DNA of 64,000 bases from Paenibacillus_I sp035510375 (GCF_035510375.1 NZ_DATKHG010000036.1), one strand, 5' to 3'; shown: positions 1-9,912, counted from the stretch's first letter. Numbers and translations are program-made. The notes: a model not told the origin generated them from the sequence alone.

Positions 1-301
1 CCATGTAGCCCGCTTTAGCAACTGCCGCGATTTCCTCGGATGCCCAGTAAGCTGTGCGAACATCAGCGAAAGAAGCCTTCGCCGTCGTGTCGAGCTTCAT
101 TGCGCGAGCGATAACCGCCGCGAACTCTGCGCGTGTCATTTGCTTGTCGAGACCTGCGGATCCGTCCGGGAAGCCCGTAAAGATGCCTGCCTCTTTAAGT
201 ACATCATAATTGCCTTGTGTGTCCGTGGCTGCAGCCGCTACGGATGCGAACATCGAGAACACCATAGCGATGGCTACGAGCAGGGATAAACTTTTCTTCA
301 T
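1..301 (-). CDS. SLH-domain surface protein, N-terminal 100 residues (cut by window edge)
   Basis: Reading leftward from an ATG at 301, a strong AGGAGGAG ribosome site is followed by a clear signal peptide (MKKSLSLL, then a hydrophobic run ending ASVAAAA). An S-layer homology domain begins at about residue 33 (GIFTGFPDG, MTRAEFAAVIARAM, FADVRTAYWASEEI). The gene runs off the left edge, so only the first SLH repeat is visible. SLH domains bind pyruvylated secondary cell-wall polymer, so the product should be exported and held on the cell surface. N-terminal SLH repeats right after the signal peptide are typical of S-layer proteins. The long leader and good promoter upstream suit an abundant surface protein, but the main body of the protein cannot be seen. 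Confidence 0.9.
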   Translation of the reverse strand, partial: MKKSLSLLVAIAMVFSMFASVAAAATDTQGNYDVLKEAGIFTGFPDGSAGLDKQMTRAEFAAVIARAMKLDTTAKASFADVRTAYWASEEIAAVAKAGYM

Positions 302-522
302 AACCTTTTTTTCTCCTCCTCTAAAATCCTTCGGTTGTTGAGAGTTTTGATGAAAAATGTGATGGCTCGTTTCCCTCATCGGCCGATTCACCCCCTTCCC
401 AGAGTAGAGCGCGATACATATAGAATGTGTCTGCGTACATGTTAAACCCTATGTAAGAACATGTCGCAGAAACTCGTAAAACCAAGAAGAAAAATCTGGT
501 AGATTCGACCCGACACTATAAC
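302..522 (-). other. long untranslated leader of the SLH gene
   Basis: There are about 215 bases between the probable transcription start (about 516) and the ATG at 301. No credible ORF lies here. S-layer genes often have long leaders that affect mRNA stability. I see no clear riboswitch fold. Confidence 0.4.
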
Positions 523-551
523 ATTATACAATGGGCAAATTCTACCGTAAA
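523..551 (-). promoter_or_regulatory. putative sigma-A promoter for the SLH gene
   Basis: On the minus strand TTTACG (546-551) and TATAAT (523-528) are separated by 17 bases. This is the best promoter match in the gap between the two SLH genes. Confidence 0.5.
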
Positions 552-773
552 GAGAAAGTTCTATGTATGCCTTCTCCTCGTTTCCGCTTCCCGTTTCGAG
601 TTACATGTATATAAACGCATGTTGCTCGAAAAAGTTGCGAGCCGCGGAAAAAAGTTTTAAAAAGGTTTGCGCCGTTCAGCCGAAATCCGAAGCCTTCCAG
701 AGCCGGTCCGTTTTCCCGTCGCTTGATTAGTATAGCCTGTGTACCCCCTCGTCGTCGACGCGAAACATTTTCC

Positions 774-819
774 AAGAAAAAAGAAGAAGAGCCTGGCTTC
801 TCCAGCCGGCTCATCTTCT
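774..819 (-). terminator. intrinsic terminator of the 1202-residue SLH protein gene
   Basis: Arms at 782-793 and 808-819 pair with one mismatch. On the minus strand the stem is followed by a T-rich run. It sits just downstream of the stop at 844. Confidence 0.75.
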
Positions 820-843
820 TCTAGCTTACTCGGTTCTTACTAA

Positions 844-3800
844 TTATAGAAGCTTCGCTTTCTTCATCACGCGCTCGACGATCACCGCGGCTTCCGCCCG
901 TTTCATGTTCGTCAGCGGGTCGAACCGGAAGGTCGGCTTCGCGCCGCCGCTGACCGGGTTCGGAATGCCCGTAATATATCCCGCCTTGTTGATGGCGAGC
1001 ACGGAGCTGATCGAATAATAATTGATCAGGTTCGCATCCGTGAACAGCTTCTGGAGCGCCGCTTTGTCTTTATTCGGATCTTCCTTGCCTTTGAGCAGGT
1101 TCGTCGCCCTCGCGATCATGATCGCGGCCTCTTCGCGTGTCAGCGGCTCGTTGGGGAGGAAGATTCTCGGTCCGCGTCCCCGGACGATGCCCTTGCGGAC
1201 AGCCGTCTCGATGTACCTGTAATCCCACAGCGCGCCCGGGATCGCCAGGTTCGGCACATCGTCGAAGGTCAGATTGCTGTCGTCGTAATCGAGCGGGATT
1301 TTCAGCATCTTGACCATCAACTGGGCGAACTCCCCGCGTGTGATGTTGTCGTAGACGCCGAATTCGTTGTCGCTCTTCTTGTTCATGATGCCGCGGGCGA
1401 ACATGAGCTCCAGCGAGTTGCGGGCGAATTCATGGCTCACGACATCGTTCTGGCTGTAGCGCAGCGTCTGAACGGCATAGAAGCCGAAGCCGTCGAAGTC
1501 GGTCGTGACCGTTTTCTTGCCGGTGTCCACTTTGCCGCCGAGATTGATCCACTGAACGCCGTCAAACCGCCAGATGCCCAGATTGCTTGCCGCGTCGTTG
1601 CGAAGGGCTCTGTCATATTTGATCGTAATCGTTCCCCGCTGGGACGGGACCAGCCAATAATCCGGTTCGTTGCGTCCGTAGAACGGCAAATTGTTGCCGC
1701 CCGCTTTATACGGATGCTCGCCTTTGACGAATTGGTAATTGTTCAGCGACGCCATATTCACGTATCCGGGATCAATCCAGTACATCTCCGACATCAATCC
1801 GAATTGCGCAACGGGCGTAAGCAAATTCTGCGCGCTCGGGTTCGTGCTGATCGGCGTTATCGTACCGTTGATATTCTCCGTCTTGATCGTTCGGCCGTCG
1901 CGTCCGGCGATACCGAACATGATCTTCTGCGAGTCGAACAACCCGTCTACGTTCAGCCCTTTTTTGGCGGGCGCCAGGAACGTATTTTTCGGAAAAGACA
2001 AGGTGAGATTGCCTTTGAAAGCGGAAATTTTGCCGGATGCCGTAAGCTCCGCCATTAATTGCGCCCCGACGGAATCGTCGGCGGCGTAATTGACGTCGAA
2101 GGTCCCTTTGACCTTCTGGTTGCCCCGGTTGACCGTGAAATCAACCTTGTTCTTGCCTGCTTTGAGCTTGGCGACCTGGTAACGGAATATATAATCGTTC
2201 GGATCCTTCGTCATCCTCTCTTTGCCGATGTCGATGCTGTCGGCGCCTTCCGCCCGAATGACCACGTCCAGGAAGTTCTGGTTGATAACCGCTTCTTCCG
2301 GCAGCTTCGGCGACAATATCCGGTAAGGCGGAATCACCCGCGAGATCGTTACCGTCTGGGAGACGCTTACCGTGCCGATTCTGCCGGAAATCGTGATGCT
2401 TTTGGAGCCGCCGGTAGCGGGCAGGCTTACAAGCACGCGCAGCCTGTATGCATCGCCGTCGGTATCGGAGCTGTCTTCAACGATCAGATAGCTTGTATCC
2501 ATGCTCGTCATGCCCGATCCGGTATCCTTGGCGGTCGTTTTTACATTGCCGTCCTCTTGAATGGTCAGGTCGGTCACCTTGGTCGCATCGAACAGAATGT
2601 CGAGGTTGAGCTCTTCCGTCGTATATTGCTGGGTGCTGCCCTGCTGAACGATTTTGTCTTCCGAATCCGCGTTGTTAGGCGCCTGCGGCGGCACATTCCT
2701 CGGCACCGGCAAGATACCGAAGATCGACGGTTCATCCGCGGACAAGTAGTAAACCGTTATCGCCGTTGAGACCGGCACTCCGTTGGCCGTGCCCGAGAGC
2801 GTAATCGTGTTCGGGCCTGCAACGAGCGCGAGATTCGTCGCGTCCGTATAAGCGAAAGTCGGAGCAGCCGGCAAAGCGGATATCGAAATCGGAGCCGTTT
2901 TGCCGTTTACCGTAATGCTCACGCCGGTCAGGTCCGGCGATCCGGCGGTTGTATTGAAGTTCACCAGCTTGCCTTGTACCCCGCCCGCAAGCGCCAGAGC
3001 ACCCGAGCTCGTAAACACTTTGCCGTTGGTCAGATTGGTGATTTGGATCGATGGAGCGGGCAAGAAATTGAACGTAACCGACTTCGTCGTTAACGAACCG
3101 TTTACGGAAAACTCCAGCCGCACTTCGCCGGCCGGTATTTTATCGATCCGGTAAACCGTGTAGCTGCCCGGCGAAGAGGTGAACGGCGTCGCACTGAATG
3201 TCGCGGACGTCAGTTCCGCACCGTCGGCGAAAGCCTTCAATGTCGGCGTTCCGACACCGTTGACCGTCTGCATCATCAAATAAAGCGGCGTTTGAAGCAC
3301 GGTCATGTTGTCGGCGAAAATCGGACTGTCCGTATAGGTCACGTTCGGACTTGATTCCGTAACCCCGTATAATTGCCTGATGCTTGAGATATAAGGAGCG
3401 TTCGGATCCGAGTTCGTGAACGTCACCGGGAAATTGGCGGCGCTTTGCGAGCCCCAAGGGTCGCTTTTTACACGAATGCTGTACACGCCCTGGCCGCCGG
3501 AGGTGAAATTGAATGGAGCCGTGGAACTGAAAGGAAAGTCCACATAGCCCGGATTCGAATAAACGGCCGCGCTGACCGTTGTGGTCAATGTCGACAGCAA
3601 AGTCGATCCTTTGGAAACCTCAAGCGTAACCGTCGGTGCCGTGCTCGGCGAAGGCGACGGTCTCACAAAAGACAGCTTGCCCGAAATCGTCTGCGAACCC
3701 GTGATGTACAGTGTCGGGCTTCCGTCCAGACTGAACGATCCTGCCGTCAAACCGTATGCCGTAGGCGCATTCGCGTAGTAAATGAGCTCCCGGGTCAGCG

Positions 3801-4452
3801 TATAGGTTTTGCCGTTGTTGCTCGCTACGATAACCAGGTAATTATGGCCCGGCGTCAGGTTGAGCGTCGTGCTCGTATACGTTCCGGAGCTGCCGCTGAA
3901 CGCCTGCGTGCCGTTGACGGTCACTTCCGTCGCGTTGCTGGCCGAAATGATAACGCCCGGACTGGCCGTCCCCACGATAAGCGGCGTGCCGCTCGCGAGA
4001 ACCCGGTTGTCCGACAGCTTGACCTGTGTGATCATCGGGTTGTTGCCGAAAAAAACATAGCCGCTTCCTTCGACCGTGTTCCCCGCATCGTTCTTGCCGA
4101 TTACAGTAATTTTGTTCATGCCGTCGAAAATTTGCACGTTCGGAAACGAGAAGCTCTGGCCGTTCGAGATGATCGGGGCGGTTGTGCCGACCGAAGATTC
4201 TTCCGCCACGCCGTTGACGATTTTCTCGATTTTATAAGAAATGCTGTTCGACGATACGCCGGTGAACGATCCCGAGATCGTGATCCGGTTGGTGACCACC
4301 TCGGGCGCCGACGCCTGGCTGCTTCCCAGATTGTCGAACTGGAAGTATAGCGAGTCGGACGCCGCCGCCGCCGGTTTGCTCCAGGGTGCCAGCGTGACGA
4401 ACAGCGCGATGATGAGAACGAGACTGATCTTTCTTTTCCACATGGTTGCCAC
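844..4452 (-). CDS. large secreted protein with C-terminal SLH domains
   Basis: The 1202-residue product starts at a GTG placed about 7 bases after AAGGAGGAG; an ATG four codons in (MWKRKISL) is the alternative. A signal peptide ends near PAAAA at about residue 30. The long middle is rich in Ser, Thr, Gly and Val with beta-sandwich-like stretches of Ig or cadherin type, and I recognise no catalytic motif. The last 180 or so residues hold three SLH repeats (ITRGEFAQLMVKML, LTREEAAIMIARAT, MKRAEAAVIVERVM), so the protein should be anchored to the wall polymer. It is a stand-alone unit with terminators on both sides. The next genes upstream make the polymer that SLH domains bind. The specific function is unknown; adhesion or a structural role is a guess. 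Confidence 0.85.
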   Translation of the reverse strand: MATMWKRKISLVLIIALFVTLAPWSKPAAAASDSLYFQFDNLGSSQASAPEVVTNRITISGSFTGVSSNSISYKIEKIVNGVAEESSVGTTAPIISNGQSFSFPNVQIFDGMNKITVIGKNDAGNTVEGSGYVFFGNNPMITQVKLSDNRVLASGTPLIVGTASPGVIISASNATEVTVNGTQAFSGSSGTYTSTTLNLTPGHNYLVIVASNNGKTYTLTRELIYYANAPTAYGLTAGSFSLDGSPTLYITGSQTISGKLSFVRPSPSPSTAPTVTLEVSKGSTLLSTLTTTVSAAVYSNPGYVDFPFSSTAPFNFTSGGQGVYSIRVKSDPWGSQSAANFPVTFTNSDPNAPYISSIRQLYGVTESSPNVTYTDSPIFADNMTVLQTPLYLMMQTVNGVGTPTLKAFADGAELTSATFSATPFTSSPGSYTVYRIDKIPAGEVRLEFSVNGSLTTKSVTFNFLPAPSIQITNLTNGKVFTSSGALALAGGVQGKLVNFNTTAGSPDLTGVSITVNGKTAPISISALPAAPTFAYTDATNLALVAGPNTITLSGTANGVPVSTAITVYYLSADEPSIFGILPVPRNVPPQAPNNADSEDKIVQQGSTQQYTTEELNLDILFDATKVTDLTIQEDGNVKTTAKDTGSGMTSMDTSYLIVEDSSDTDGDAYRLRVLVSLPATGGSKSITISGRIGTVSVSQTVTISRVIPPYRILSPKLPEEAVINQNFLDVVIRAEGADSIDIGKERMTKDPNDYIFRYQVAKLKAGKNKVDFTVNRGNQKVKGTFDVNYAADDSVGAQLMAELTASGKISAFKGNLTLSFPKNTFLAPAKKGLNVDGLFDSQKIMFGIAGRDGRTIKTENINGTITPISTNPSAQNLLTPVAQFGLMSEMYWIDPGYVNMASLNNYQFVKGEHPYKAGGNNLPFYGRNEPDYWLVPSQRGTITIKYDRALRNDAASNLGIWRFDGVQWINLGGKVDTGKKTVTTDFDGFGFYAVQTLRYSQNDVVSHEFARNSLELMFARGIMNKKSDNEFGVYDNITRGEFAQLMVKMLKIPLDYDDSNLTFDDVPNLAIPGALWDYRYIETAVRKGIVRGRGPRIFLPNEPLTREEAAIMIARATNLLKGKEDPNKDKAALQKLFTDANLINYYSISSVLAINKAGYITGIPNPVSGGAKPTFRFDPLTNMKRAEAAVIVERVMKKAKLL

Positions 4453-4540
4453 AAATTCTCCTCCTTATGTATGGTGACCGACAGTTTCCGTACCATTGTT
4501 ATCGGCCGGCCGCATCCGAAAATTTAGTGGCGGAGGAATG

Positions 4541-4577
4541 AAAAAGAGCCTTCATCCCTTGGGGGAGTAAGGCTCTC
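4541..4577 (-). terminator. terminator of the tagO operon
   Basis: On the minus strand AGAGCCTT and AAGGCTCT enclose a second TCCC/GGGA pairing, followed directly by TTTTTC. It lies between tagO and the SLH gene. Confidence 0.85.
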
Positions 4578-4605
4578 GGGTTTTGTGATTTTTTTTGCGG
4601 GATGC

Positions 4606-5742
4606 TTACTTGCCTCTCGACTGCGCAATTAGCTTCATCCGCAAGCGCTGAATGAAGTCCAGGACCGGCCGTTTCGATTTGTCGACAAGACCGATAAGCT
4701 CCGCGCCGATCTGCATAAAAAACACCAGGACGGCGATGACTACGAAGGTGACCCAGTTGGCCGCGGACGATTGAATGACGGTTGATTGGATGATGGCGCT
4801 CACGCCGAAAAAGGCGGCGATCCCGTAAATAATAAGAACGGTGCGGCGGTGGCTGTAGCCGAGCTCGCGCAGGCAGTGATGCAAATGGCCTTTGTCTGGC
4901 GCGAAAATCGGTTTCCGGTTGACCATGCGGCGCACGATCGCGAAGAATGTGTCGGCCATCGGAACGCCGATAATCAGAAGCGGCGTTACGAACGAGACGA
5001 TCGCCACCTGCTTGAAGCCGAACATCGACAGAACCGCGAGGCTGAAGCCGAGAAACAGCGATCCGGAATCGCCCATGAATATTTTCGCCGGATGGAAGTT
5101 GAACACCAGGAAGCCGATAATGCCGCCGAGCAGCAGTGTGCTCATCAGAATAACCGGTTCAGATCCCATCAGGCCGGCCATCGCCAGTATGGTGCCGATC
5201 GCGATGCCGGAAACGCCCGCGGCGAGTCCGTCCAGACCGTCGATCAGATTGATGGCGTTCGTGCAGCCGACGATCCAGAAAATCGTGAGCGGAATGGAAA
5301 GCCACTCCGCAACAGGCTGCATAGACTCTCCGAAAGGAATATTCAGCAGGTTGATTTGAACGTCGAAGCCGAAAACGACGACGGCCGCGGCCGCGATCTG
5401 GCCGAGCAGCTTCACTTTGGCCGACAGCTCGAAACGGTCGTCGAGCGCGCCGATCAGCACGATCATCGTGCCGCCGACCAGAAGGCCTTTGATCAGGTTC
5501 ATATCGTAACGGTTCAACAACCCGTCGGGCAAGAACGGAAACAAGAGCAGAAACGCGGCGACGAAAGCCAGATAAATCGCCAGGCCTCCAAGCCTCGGCA
5601 TGATCCGCGAATGGACTTTCCTTGCGTTCGGCTTGTCAATGGCGCCTACTTTGAACGCGAGCTTCTTAACCGCCGGTGTCATCAAAAGCGCGATCATCAA
5701 TGAAATGGTAAAGCCGATGATGTAATATAAGCTGACTGGCAT
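4606..5742 (-). CDS. tagO: undecaprenyl-phosphate GlcNAc-1-phosphate transferase (TagO/WecA family)
   Basis: This 378-residue polytopic membrane enzyme transfers GlcNAc-1-P from UDP-GlcNAc to undecaprenyl phosphate. That is the first committed step of wall teichoic acid or secondary wall polymer synthesis. Family motifs are present in order: MPRLGGLAIYLAF (about 48-60), the metal-binding DD at 101-102, NAINLIDGLDGLA (about 162-174), FMGDSGSLFLGF, and a His-rich HLHHCLRELG loop near the C-terminus. About ten membrane segments are evident. The start has AAGGGGAG seven bases upstream. It follows tagA, csaB, DUF5693 and pgcA, so it most likely feeds the polymer that anchors SLH proteins. Confidence 0.93.
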   Translation of the reverse strand: MPVSLYYIIGFTISLMIALLMTPAVKKLAFKVGAIDKPNARKVHSRIMPRLGGLAIYLAFVAAFLLLFPFLPDGLLNRYDMNLIKGLLVGGTMIVLIGALDDRFELSAKVKLLGQIAAAAVVVFGFDVQINLLNIPFGESMQPVAEWLSIPLTIFWIVGCTNAINLIDGLDGLAAGVSGIAIGTILAMAGLMGSEPVILMSTLLLGGIIGFLVFNFHPAKIFMGDSGSLFLGFSLAVLSMFGFKQVAIVSFVTPLLIIGVPMADTFFAIVRRMVNRKPIFAPDKGHLHHCLRELGYSHRRTVLIIYGIAAFFGVSAIIQSTVIQSSAANWVTFVVIAVLVFFMQIGAELIGLVDKSKRPVLDFIQRLRMKLIAQSRGK

Positions 5743-5843
5743 TTGGACACTCCCCTTAAGTTCATACCGGATTGATTATACTCCGATCGAAAAGGAATCG
5801 CCAACCCCGTTTTCATTCGATTTTCACGATTTAGACGAATTTT

Positions 5844-6629
5844 TCACGGTCTGGGCGGGCGTTTTGCAAGGTTTTCTCCGGCGCGAACCACTTTCACTGC
5901 GAATTTCGGCAGCGCAAGCATTCGGGCGGCCCGTGTGGGCTGCTTCAGCAGCCTGTAGAACCACTCGAGCCCGAGCCTTTGAAAAAGCAGCGGCGCCCGT
6001 TTCGTTTTGCCTGCGATGACGTCGAAGCTGCCTCCCACGCCCATCATTACGGGAACGCCGAGCTCTTGCTTGTACCGGCCGATCCACGGCTCCTGGGTCG
6101 TCAACGCCCTGGCCACAAAGAGCATATCCGGCGCGGCCGAGCGAATCCCCTCGACGACGGATGCGTCCTCATCCGGCCCGAAATAGCCGTTGCGGCAACC
6201 GGCAAGCCGGACAAGCGGGTAGCTTTCCTGCAGCCTGCGCGCCGCTTCTTCGATCGTCTCCTGCGTCGTGCCCAGCAGATAAACCGACCATCTGCGGCGT
6301 TCGCCCTCCCGCATCAGCTCGTGCAGCAGATCGAAGCCCGCCACGCGCTCCTGAACGGGGTCTCCGGCCCGTTCCGCCGCCCACACGACGCCCGCGCCGT
6401 CCGGCACAATCAGCTCGGCCTCCGCCATTACTCGGTAATAATCCGGATCGTCGAGGCCGGCCATGATCATGATGGGGTTCCCGGTAATCACTTGCGTCGG
6501 CTCCCTGCGTTCGATTGCGCCGGCCAGATAGTCGACGGTCTCGCGCATATTCATTTTGGAGAACGGAAGCCCGAACAGGGTAACCGTCGGATACGGCCTT
6601 GATGTCTCTTTCATGAAACGATTCGTCAC
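5844..6629 (-). CDS. tagA: WecG/TagA/CpsF-family glycosyltransferase
   Basis: This 261-residue GT26 enzyme probably adds N-acetylmannosamine to lipid-linked GlcNAc, the second step of wall-polymer linkage-unit assembly. Visible family features are VITGNPIMIMAG near the N-terminus, LIVPDGAGVVWAA, the LLGTTQETIEEAA block, and GVGGSFDVIAGKTKRAP near the C-terminus. The GTG start overlaps the csaB stop by four bases (GTGA), which suggests translational coupling. An ATG at 6614 behind GAGGTGA is an alternative start. The UDP-ManNAc donor would come from the epimerase encoded at 47-48 kb. Confidence 0.9.
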   Translation of the reverse strand: MTNRFMKETSRPYPTVTLFGLPFSKMNMRETVDYLAGAIERREPTQVITGNPIMIMAGLDDPDYYRVMAEAELIVPDGAGVVWAAERAGDPVQERVAGFDLLHELMREGERRRWSVYLLGTTQETIEEAARRLQESYPLVRLAGCRNGYFGPDEDASVVEGIRSAAPDMLFVARALTTQEPWIGRYKQELGVPVMMGVGGSFDVIAGKTKRAPLLFQRLGLEWFYRLLKQPTRAARMLALPKFAVKVVRAGENLAKRPPRP

Positions 6630-7801
6630 CTCGACCTCACTATCTTTTGACGCAAATATTGAACAATTTGTTTCGCCGGCCGCTCCGCCTCATCCTTCAG
6701 CTTCAGGATGGCGTCCCTGTGGCGGCTCCGCCACGCCTCGGCGCCGGCCTCGTCCAGCAGCGCTTCCGCCGCGTCGGCAAAAGCCTCATCGTCCAGCGAT
6801 TCGGTCGTCCCGATCGCCGTAAGACCGAGCCGGCCGAGAAACCGGTCGATCTTCGGGTCGTACGACAGCCCGAGCATCGGCACCTGCCGATTGGCCGCAT
6901 AGATGAGCGCGTGCAGCCGCATCGCGAATACGAGGTCGCACCGGCTGACCTCCAGCAGCATTTGCTGCGGATCGTCGCCCGGCGCGGCGACCTCGGCGGT
7001 ACTGGCGCCGATCGCGCCCAGACGGGCCATCACGGCATGCGAAACCGCGGCGTCTTCGGGCATGTGGAACGGCAGGAAGCGCAGGCGAACCGGGCGCCGC
7101 CGCGCAAGCGCGGCCAAGGCCGACGCCGCGCGGGCCAGGTCGGACGCATCCTTGCGCCATCCGCGCAAGGAGACGCCGACCACCGGCACGCGGTCGCCGC
7201 CCGGTTCGGCCGCGGGCGCGCCGCCTGCGACGGCGGACGCTTCCGCGCCTTCGGGCAGCGGAAGCCCCATCACCGGATCGGGCACGACCTCGATCCGGCC
7301 GCGGTCGACGCCCATCCGCGCGAGCAGCGCCGCGGATTCGGCGTCCCGCACGGATACATAGCGGCTCCGCTTCATGACGCCCCGGATCAGCGGGTTCATC
7401 CATCGCCGGTTGACCGGTCCGATGCCCTGCGAATAGATGAACGTCGGCTTGCCCAGCAGCTGCGCGAGCCGCAGAATCCCCGTGTAGTAGGGGATCGTTT
7501 TGGCGCTTGTCGCGTCCTGCAGCAGGCTGCCGCCGCCGCTGATCAGCCCGTCGCTGCCGCGAATGGCGCGCAGCACGTCCATCGGCCGCATCCGGTGCGC
7601 CGACTCGACGCCGTACATGGCGGCCGTCCACGCGGGATCGATCGACAGCACGACCGGCTCGATCCGCACGCCCTGCCGCTCCGCCTCCAGCTCCAACGCG
7701 AATAGAATCGATTTCAGCACCGCTTCGTCCCCGCTGTTGCGAAACCCGTAGTAGCCCGAAACAACTAATCGGAACGTTTGGCCGTAGACCGGACCGCCCA
7801 T
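6626..7801 (-). CDS. csaB: polysaccharide pyruvyl transferase CsaB
   Basis: This protein of about 391 residues puts pyruvate ketals on the secondary cell-wall polymer, the modification recognised by SLH domains. The sequence begins in the manner of CsaB with VVSGYYGFRNSGDEAVL. It continues with GGGSLLQDATSAKTIPYY, YSQGIGPVNRRWMN, RYVSVRDAESAALL and the C-terminal FAMRLHALIYAANRQVP block typical of the pyruvyl-transferase fold. I prefer the ATG at 7801, ten bases after AAGGAG. The open frame extends further upstream, but that part overlaps the DUF5693 gene and looks non-native. The gene overlaps the DUF5693 end by 37 bases. It is directly relevant to the three SLH proteins in this window. Confidence 0.93.
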   Translation of the reverse strand: MGGPVYGQTFRLVVSGYYGFRNSGDEAVLKSILFALELEAERQGVRIEPVVLSIDPAWTAAMYGVESAHRMRPMDVLRAIRGSDGLISGGGSLLQDATSAKTIPYYTGILRLAQLLGKPTFIYSQGIGPVNRRWMNPLIRGVMKRSRYVSVRDAESAALLARMGVDRGRIEVVPDPVMGLPLPEGAEASAVAGGAPAAEPGGDRVPVVGVSLRGWRKDASDLARAASALAALARRRPVRLRFLPFHMPEDAAVSHAVMARLGAIGASTAEVAAPGDDPQQMLLEVSRCDLVFAMRLHALIYAANRQVPMLGLSYDPKIDRFLGRLGLTAIGTTESLDDEAFADAAEALLDEAGAEAWRSRHRDAILKLKDEAERPAKQIVQYLRQKIVRSR

Positions 7802-9900
7802 GCTTTCCATACTCCTTCCGCAAGCTGCCAAAACGCAATGAGGCAGAGTCCGATGATGGCGCCGAGACCCAGGCCGAGCAGCACCCGTATGAGGGATATC
7901 GCAATCGGCGTATGAATATGCGAGAAGGTCCCGACAATCGACAATTGTCCCATGGAAGCTACAATCATTAATACCCACGCCGCCCGGTATCGAAGCGACA
8001 GGAACAGGCCGAGCAGGAACAGCGGATGGGCGATAAGAAACTCCTTCGTTCTCGGCCGCACGCCGAAGGCGCTTTCCAGCGCGCTGCGGAACATCAATTC
8101 GAGCGTCGACGCCTGTCCCGCGTTGCCCGTACGCGACAGATAATAGAGGCCGACCATGCCGATAACGGCCGCGGCCGCAACCCATAATACCGTGATCTGC
8201 AGACGCAGCAATTTCCGGAAATTATCCCGGACCGATTGACCCGTGTACAAAAATACGTATACGGCCGTAAGCGCCATGGGCGCCAAGGCCAGCAGGCCGA
8301 CTCCGCGGAATTGCTGAAGCTTGAGCATATACGTAATATTGTTCAGCAGGCCGAACACGAGCGCGGCGCCGAGCAGCGAAATAACGGCGGTCACCGCATA
8401 CAGGCCAAGCGCCGAAACAAGGCGCTTGCCGGCCGGCAGACCGTCGAACATCCAGCGGCCGCCGAACAGCCGGTCGGAGCGATCGGCGGCGGCATCTGCC
8501 GGCTCCGCTGTGTTCCAAGCGCCGCCGACCGTCCGGCGGTTGCCTTCGGTATGGGCGCGCACGCGGCTTAGCGCCCAGATGATGGCCAGCGTCGGCGCGG
8601 CGATTGCCGCGCCGAGCGCCAGCGCTTGCGCAAGCAGCGCAGTGTTCAAGACATACAAGCCTGCGCTTCCGATAAGGCCGAGCGCGAAGGCCGGCAGAAG
8701 CAAGCCGGGCGCAAACGCGCCGACCAGCAATGCGATAACAGCCACGGCCCCTGCGGCCGCAACCGCCCTTAGCGCCTTCTGCCAGCCTGCATATGCATAC
8801 TCGAACGGCTTGGCCGAGCCGGTCTCAAAACCGGCTGCGGCCAGCTTCGCGACCGCACCCGGCTCCTCCTCCGAGCCGCCTATCGCCTCGTACAGGTTGT
8901 CGAGCGGGTCGACGACGGCCGCTTTGTCGATGCTGCGGATCGGCGCGCCGTTCAGGAAGAACAACCGGATGTTGCGGTCCTTCGCGGCCAGCAGGAAACG
9001 GTCCGCGATCGTCGCGGGACTCAAGGCCGCGCTGTCGGCGTCGGACAGCGAGTAAAGACGGACAGCGTTGTAATCGGTCAGATAAGCCAATTTATTCAGC
9101 CCCAATTGCGGGGTGCTGATATTTTCGATGGCCGCGACGCCGATATCGTATTTGTTCAACAGCGAGGCAAAATGATCGAGGCTTTTCAGGTTCGCCTGAT
9201 CGTTGTATCCCGTCACCTGTTCCCCGTCGAACAGGATGCGCTTGACGCCCAGCTCGGCGAATCTCCCCATCATCGCTTCCATCTCCGCATTATCATAAGG
9301 CTGCATGCGGTCCGAGAGCCGCGGCAATATCTGAAATCCTGCGCGGCTCAGCTGCTCCAGCGCGACAGGATCGGGCATCATCGGCCTGACGGCCGCGTTC
9401 TCGATCGGCGTCTCCAGCACCAGTCCTTCCCGCCCGCCGAACGACCAAGTCCGCACGGCCACATCGATCTTCGCGAACGCGTTCCGCACGAGCGGTTCGA
9501 TCGCCCGGCGGCTAGCGCCATCCGCAAACAGCACATACGTAAAATTCTCATTGAGCGGTGCCGGTTTCCCGCTAAGCGCCGCAGCTTGCGCCGAGCTGTA
9601 CACCGTCAGGCGGCCCGCCCAGCTCAGCTCCTCGAAGGTGGCTTCATACACGGCCATTGTCGTGATGCCGCTTTCCTTCATTTTCACCAATTCGTCCCGA
9701 ATAAAATCTTGCGGCCGCGCCTTATAGGCGGCGATCGTCACCAGGTCGCGGTAGTCGAACACGAATTCGACCTCCCGCGAGGTTTGCTCCACCGCGTGCC
9801 GAGCGAAGCCGAGCGGCAGCGCCGCCAGCGCGCCGATGACCGTCAACGCCCAGAGGAGAGTCCGGGCGCGGCGGTTCCATTGTCGATAAGTCGAAAGCAA
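7765..9900 (-). CDS. DUF5693 family multi-pass membrane protein
   Basis: This protein of about 711 residues has an N-terminal membrane segment (about residues 12-30) and a large extracytoplasmic domain to about residue 370. About eight or nine membrane helices fill the C-terminal half. The family is regularly found beside csaB in Paenibacillaceae. In Bacillus anthracis the csaB partner csaA is also a polytopic membrane protein, so a role in exporting or presenting the wall polymer for pyruvylation is a reasonable inference, not proven. The longest frame begins at GTG 9909, but that codon touches the AAGGAG site. TTG at 9900 has proper eight-base spacing and is preferred. It follows pgcA closely and overlaps csaB. 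Confidence 0.8.
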   Translation of the reverse strand: MLSTYRQWNRRARTLLWALTVIGALAALPLGFARHAVEQTSREVEFVFDYRDLVTIAAYKARPQDFIRDELVKMKESGITTMAVYEATFEELSWAGRLTVYSSAQAAALSGKPAPLNENFTYVLFADGASRRAIEPLVRNAFAKIDVAVRTWSFGGREGLVLETPIENAAVRPMMPDPVALEQLSRAGFQILPRLSDRMQPYDNAEMEAMMGRFAELGVKRILFDGEQVTGYNDQANLKSLDHFASLLNKYDIGVAAIENISTPQLGLNKLAYLTDYNAVRLYSLSDADSAALSPATIADRFLLAAKDRNIRLFFLNGAPIRSIDKAAVVDPLDNLYEAIGGSEEEPGAVAKLAAAGFETGSAKPFEYAYAGWQKALRAVAAAGAVAVIALLVGAFAPGLLLPAFALGLIGSAGLYVLNTALLAQALALGAAIAAPTLAIIWALSRVRAHTEGNRRTVGGAWNTAEPADAAADRSDRLFGGRWMFDGLPAGKRLVSALGLYAVTAVISLLGAALVFGLLNNITYMLKLQQFRGVGLLALAPMALTAVYVFLYTGQSVRDNFRKLLRLQITVLWVAAAAVIGMVGLYYLSRTGNAGQASTLELMFRSALESAFGVRPRTKEFLIAHPLFLLGLFLSLRYRAAWVLMIVASMGQLSIVGTFSHIHTPIAISLIRVLLGLGLGAIIGLCLIAFWQLAEGVWKAWAVRSTAKRSD

Positions 9901-9912
9901 GCTGTCCACTCC

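Noticed and set aside
542..814. 90-residue minus-strand frame between the SLH genes
   Set aside because: It spans the terminator and promoter region, has no ribosome site and looks non-native (basic, low complexity).
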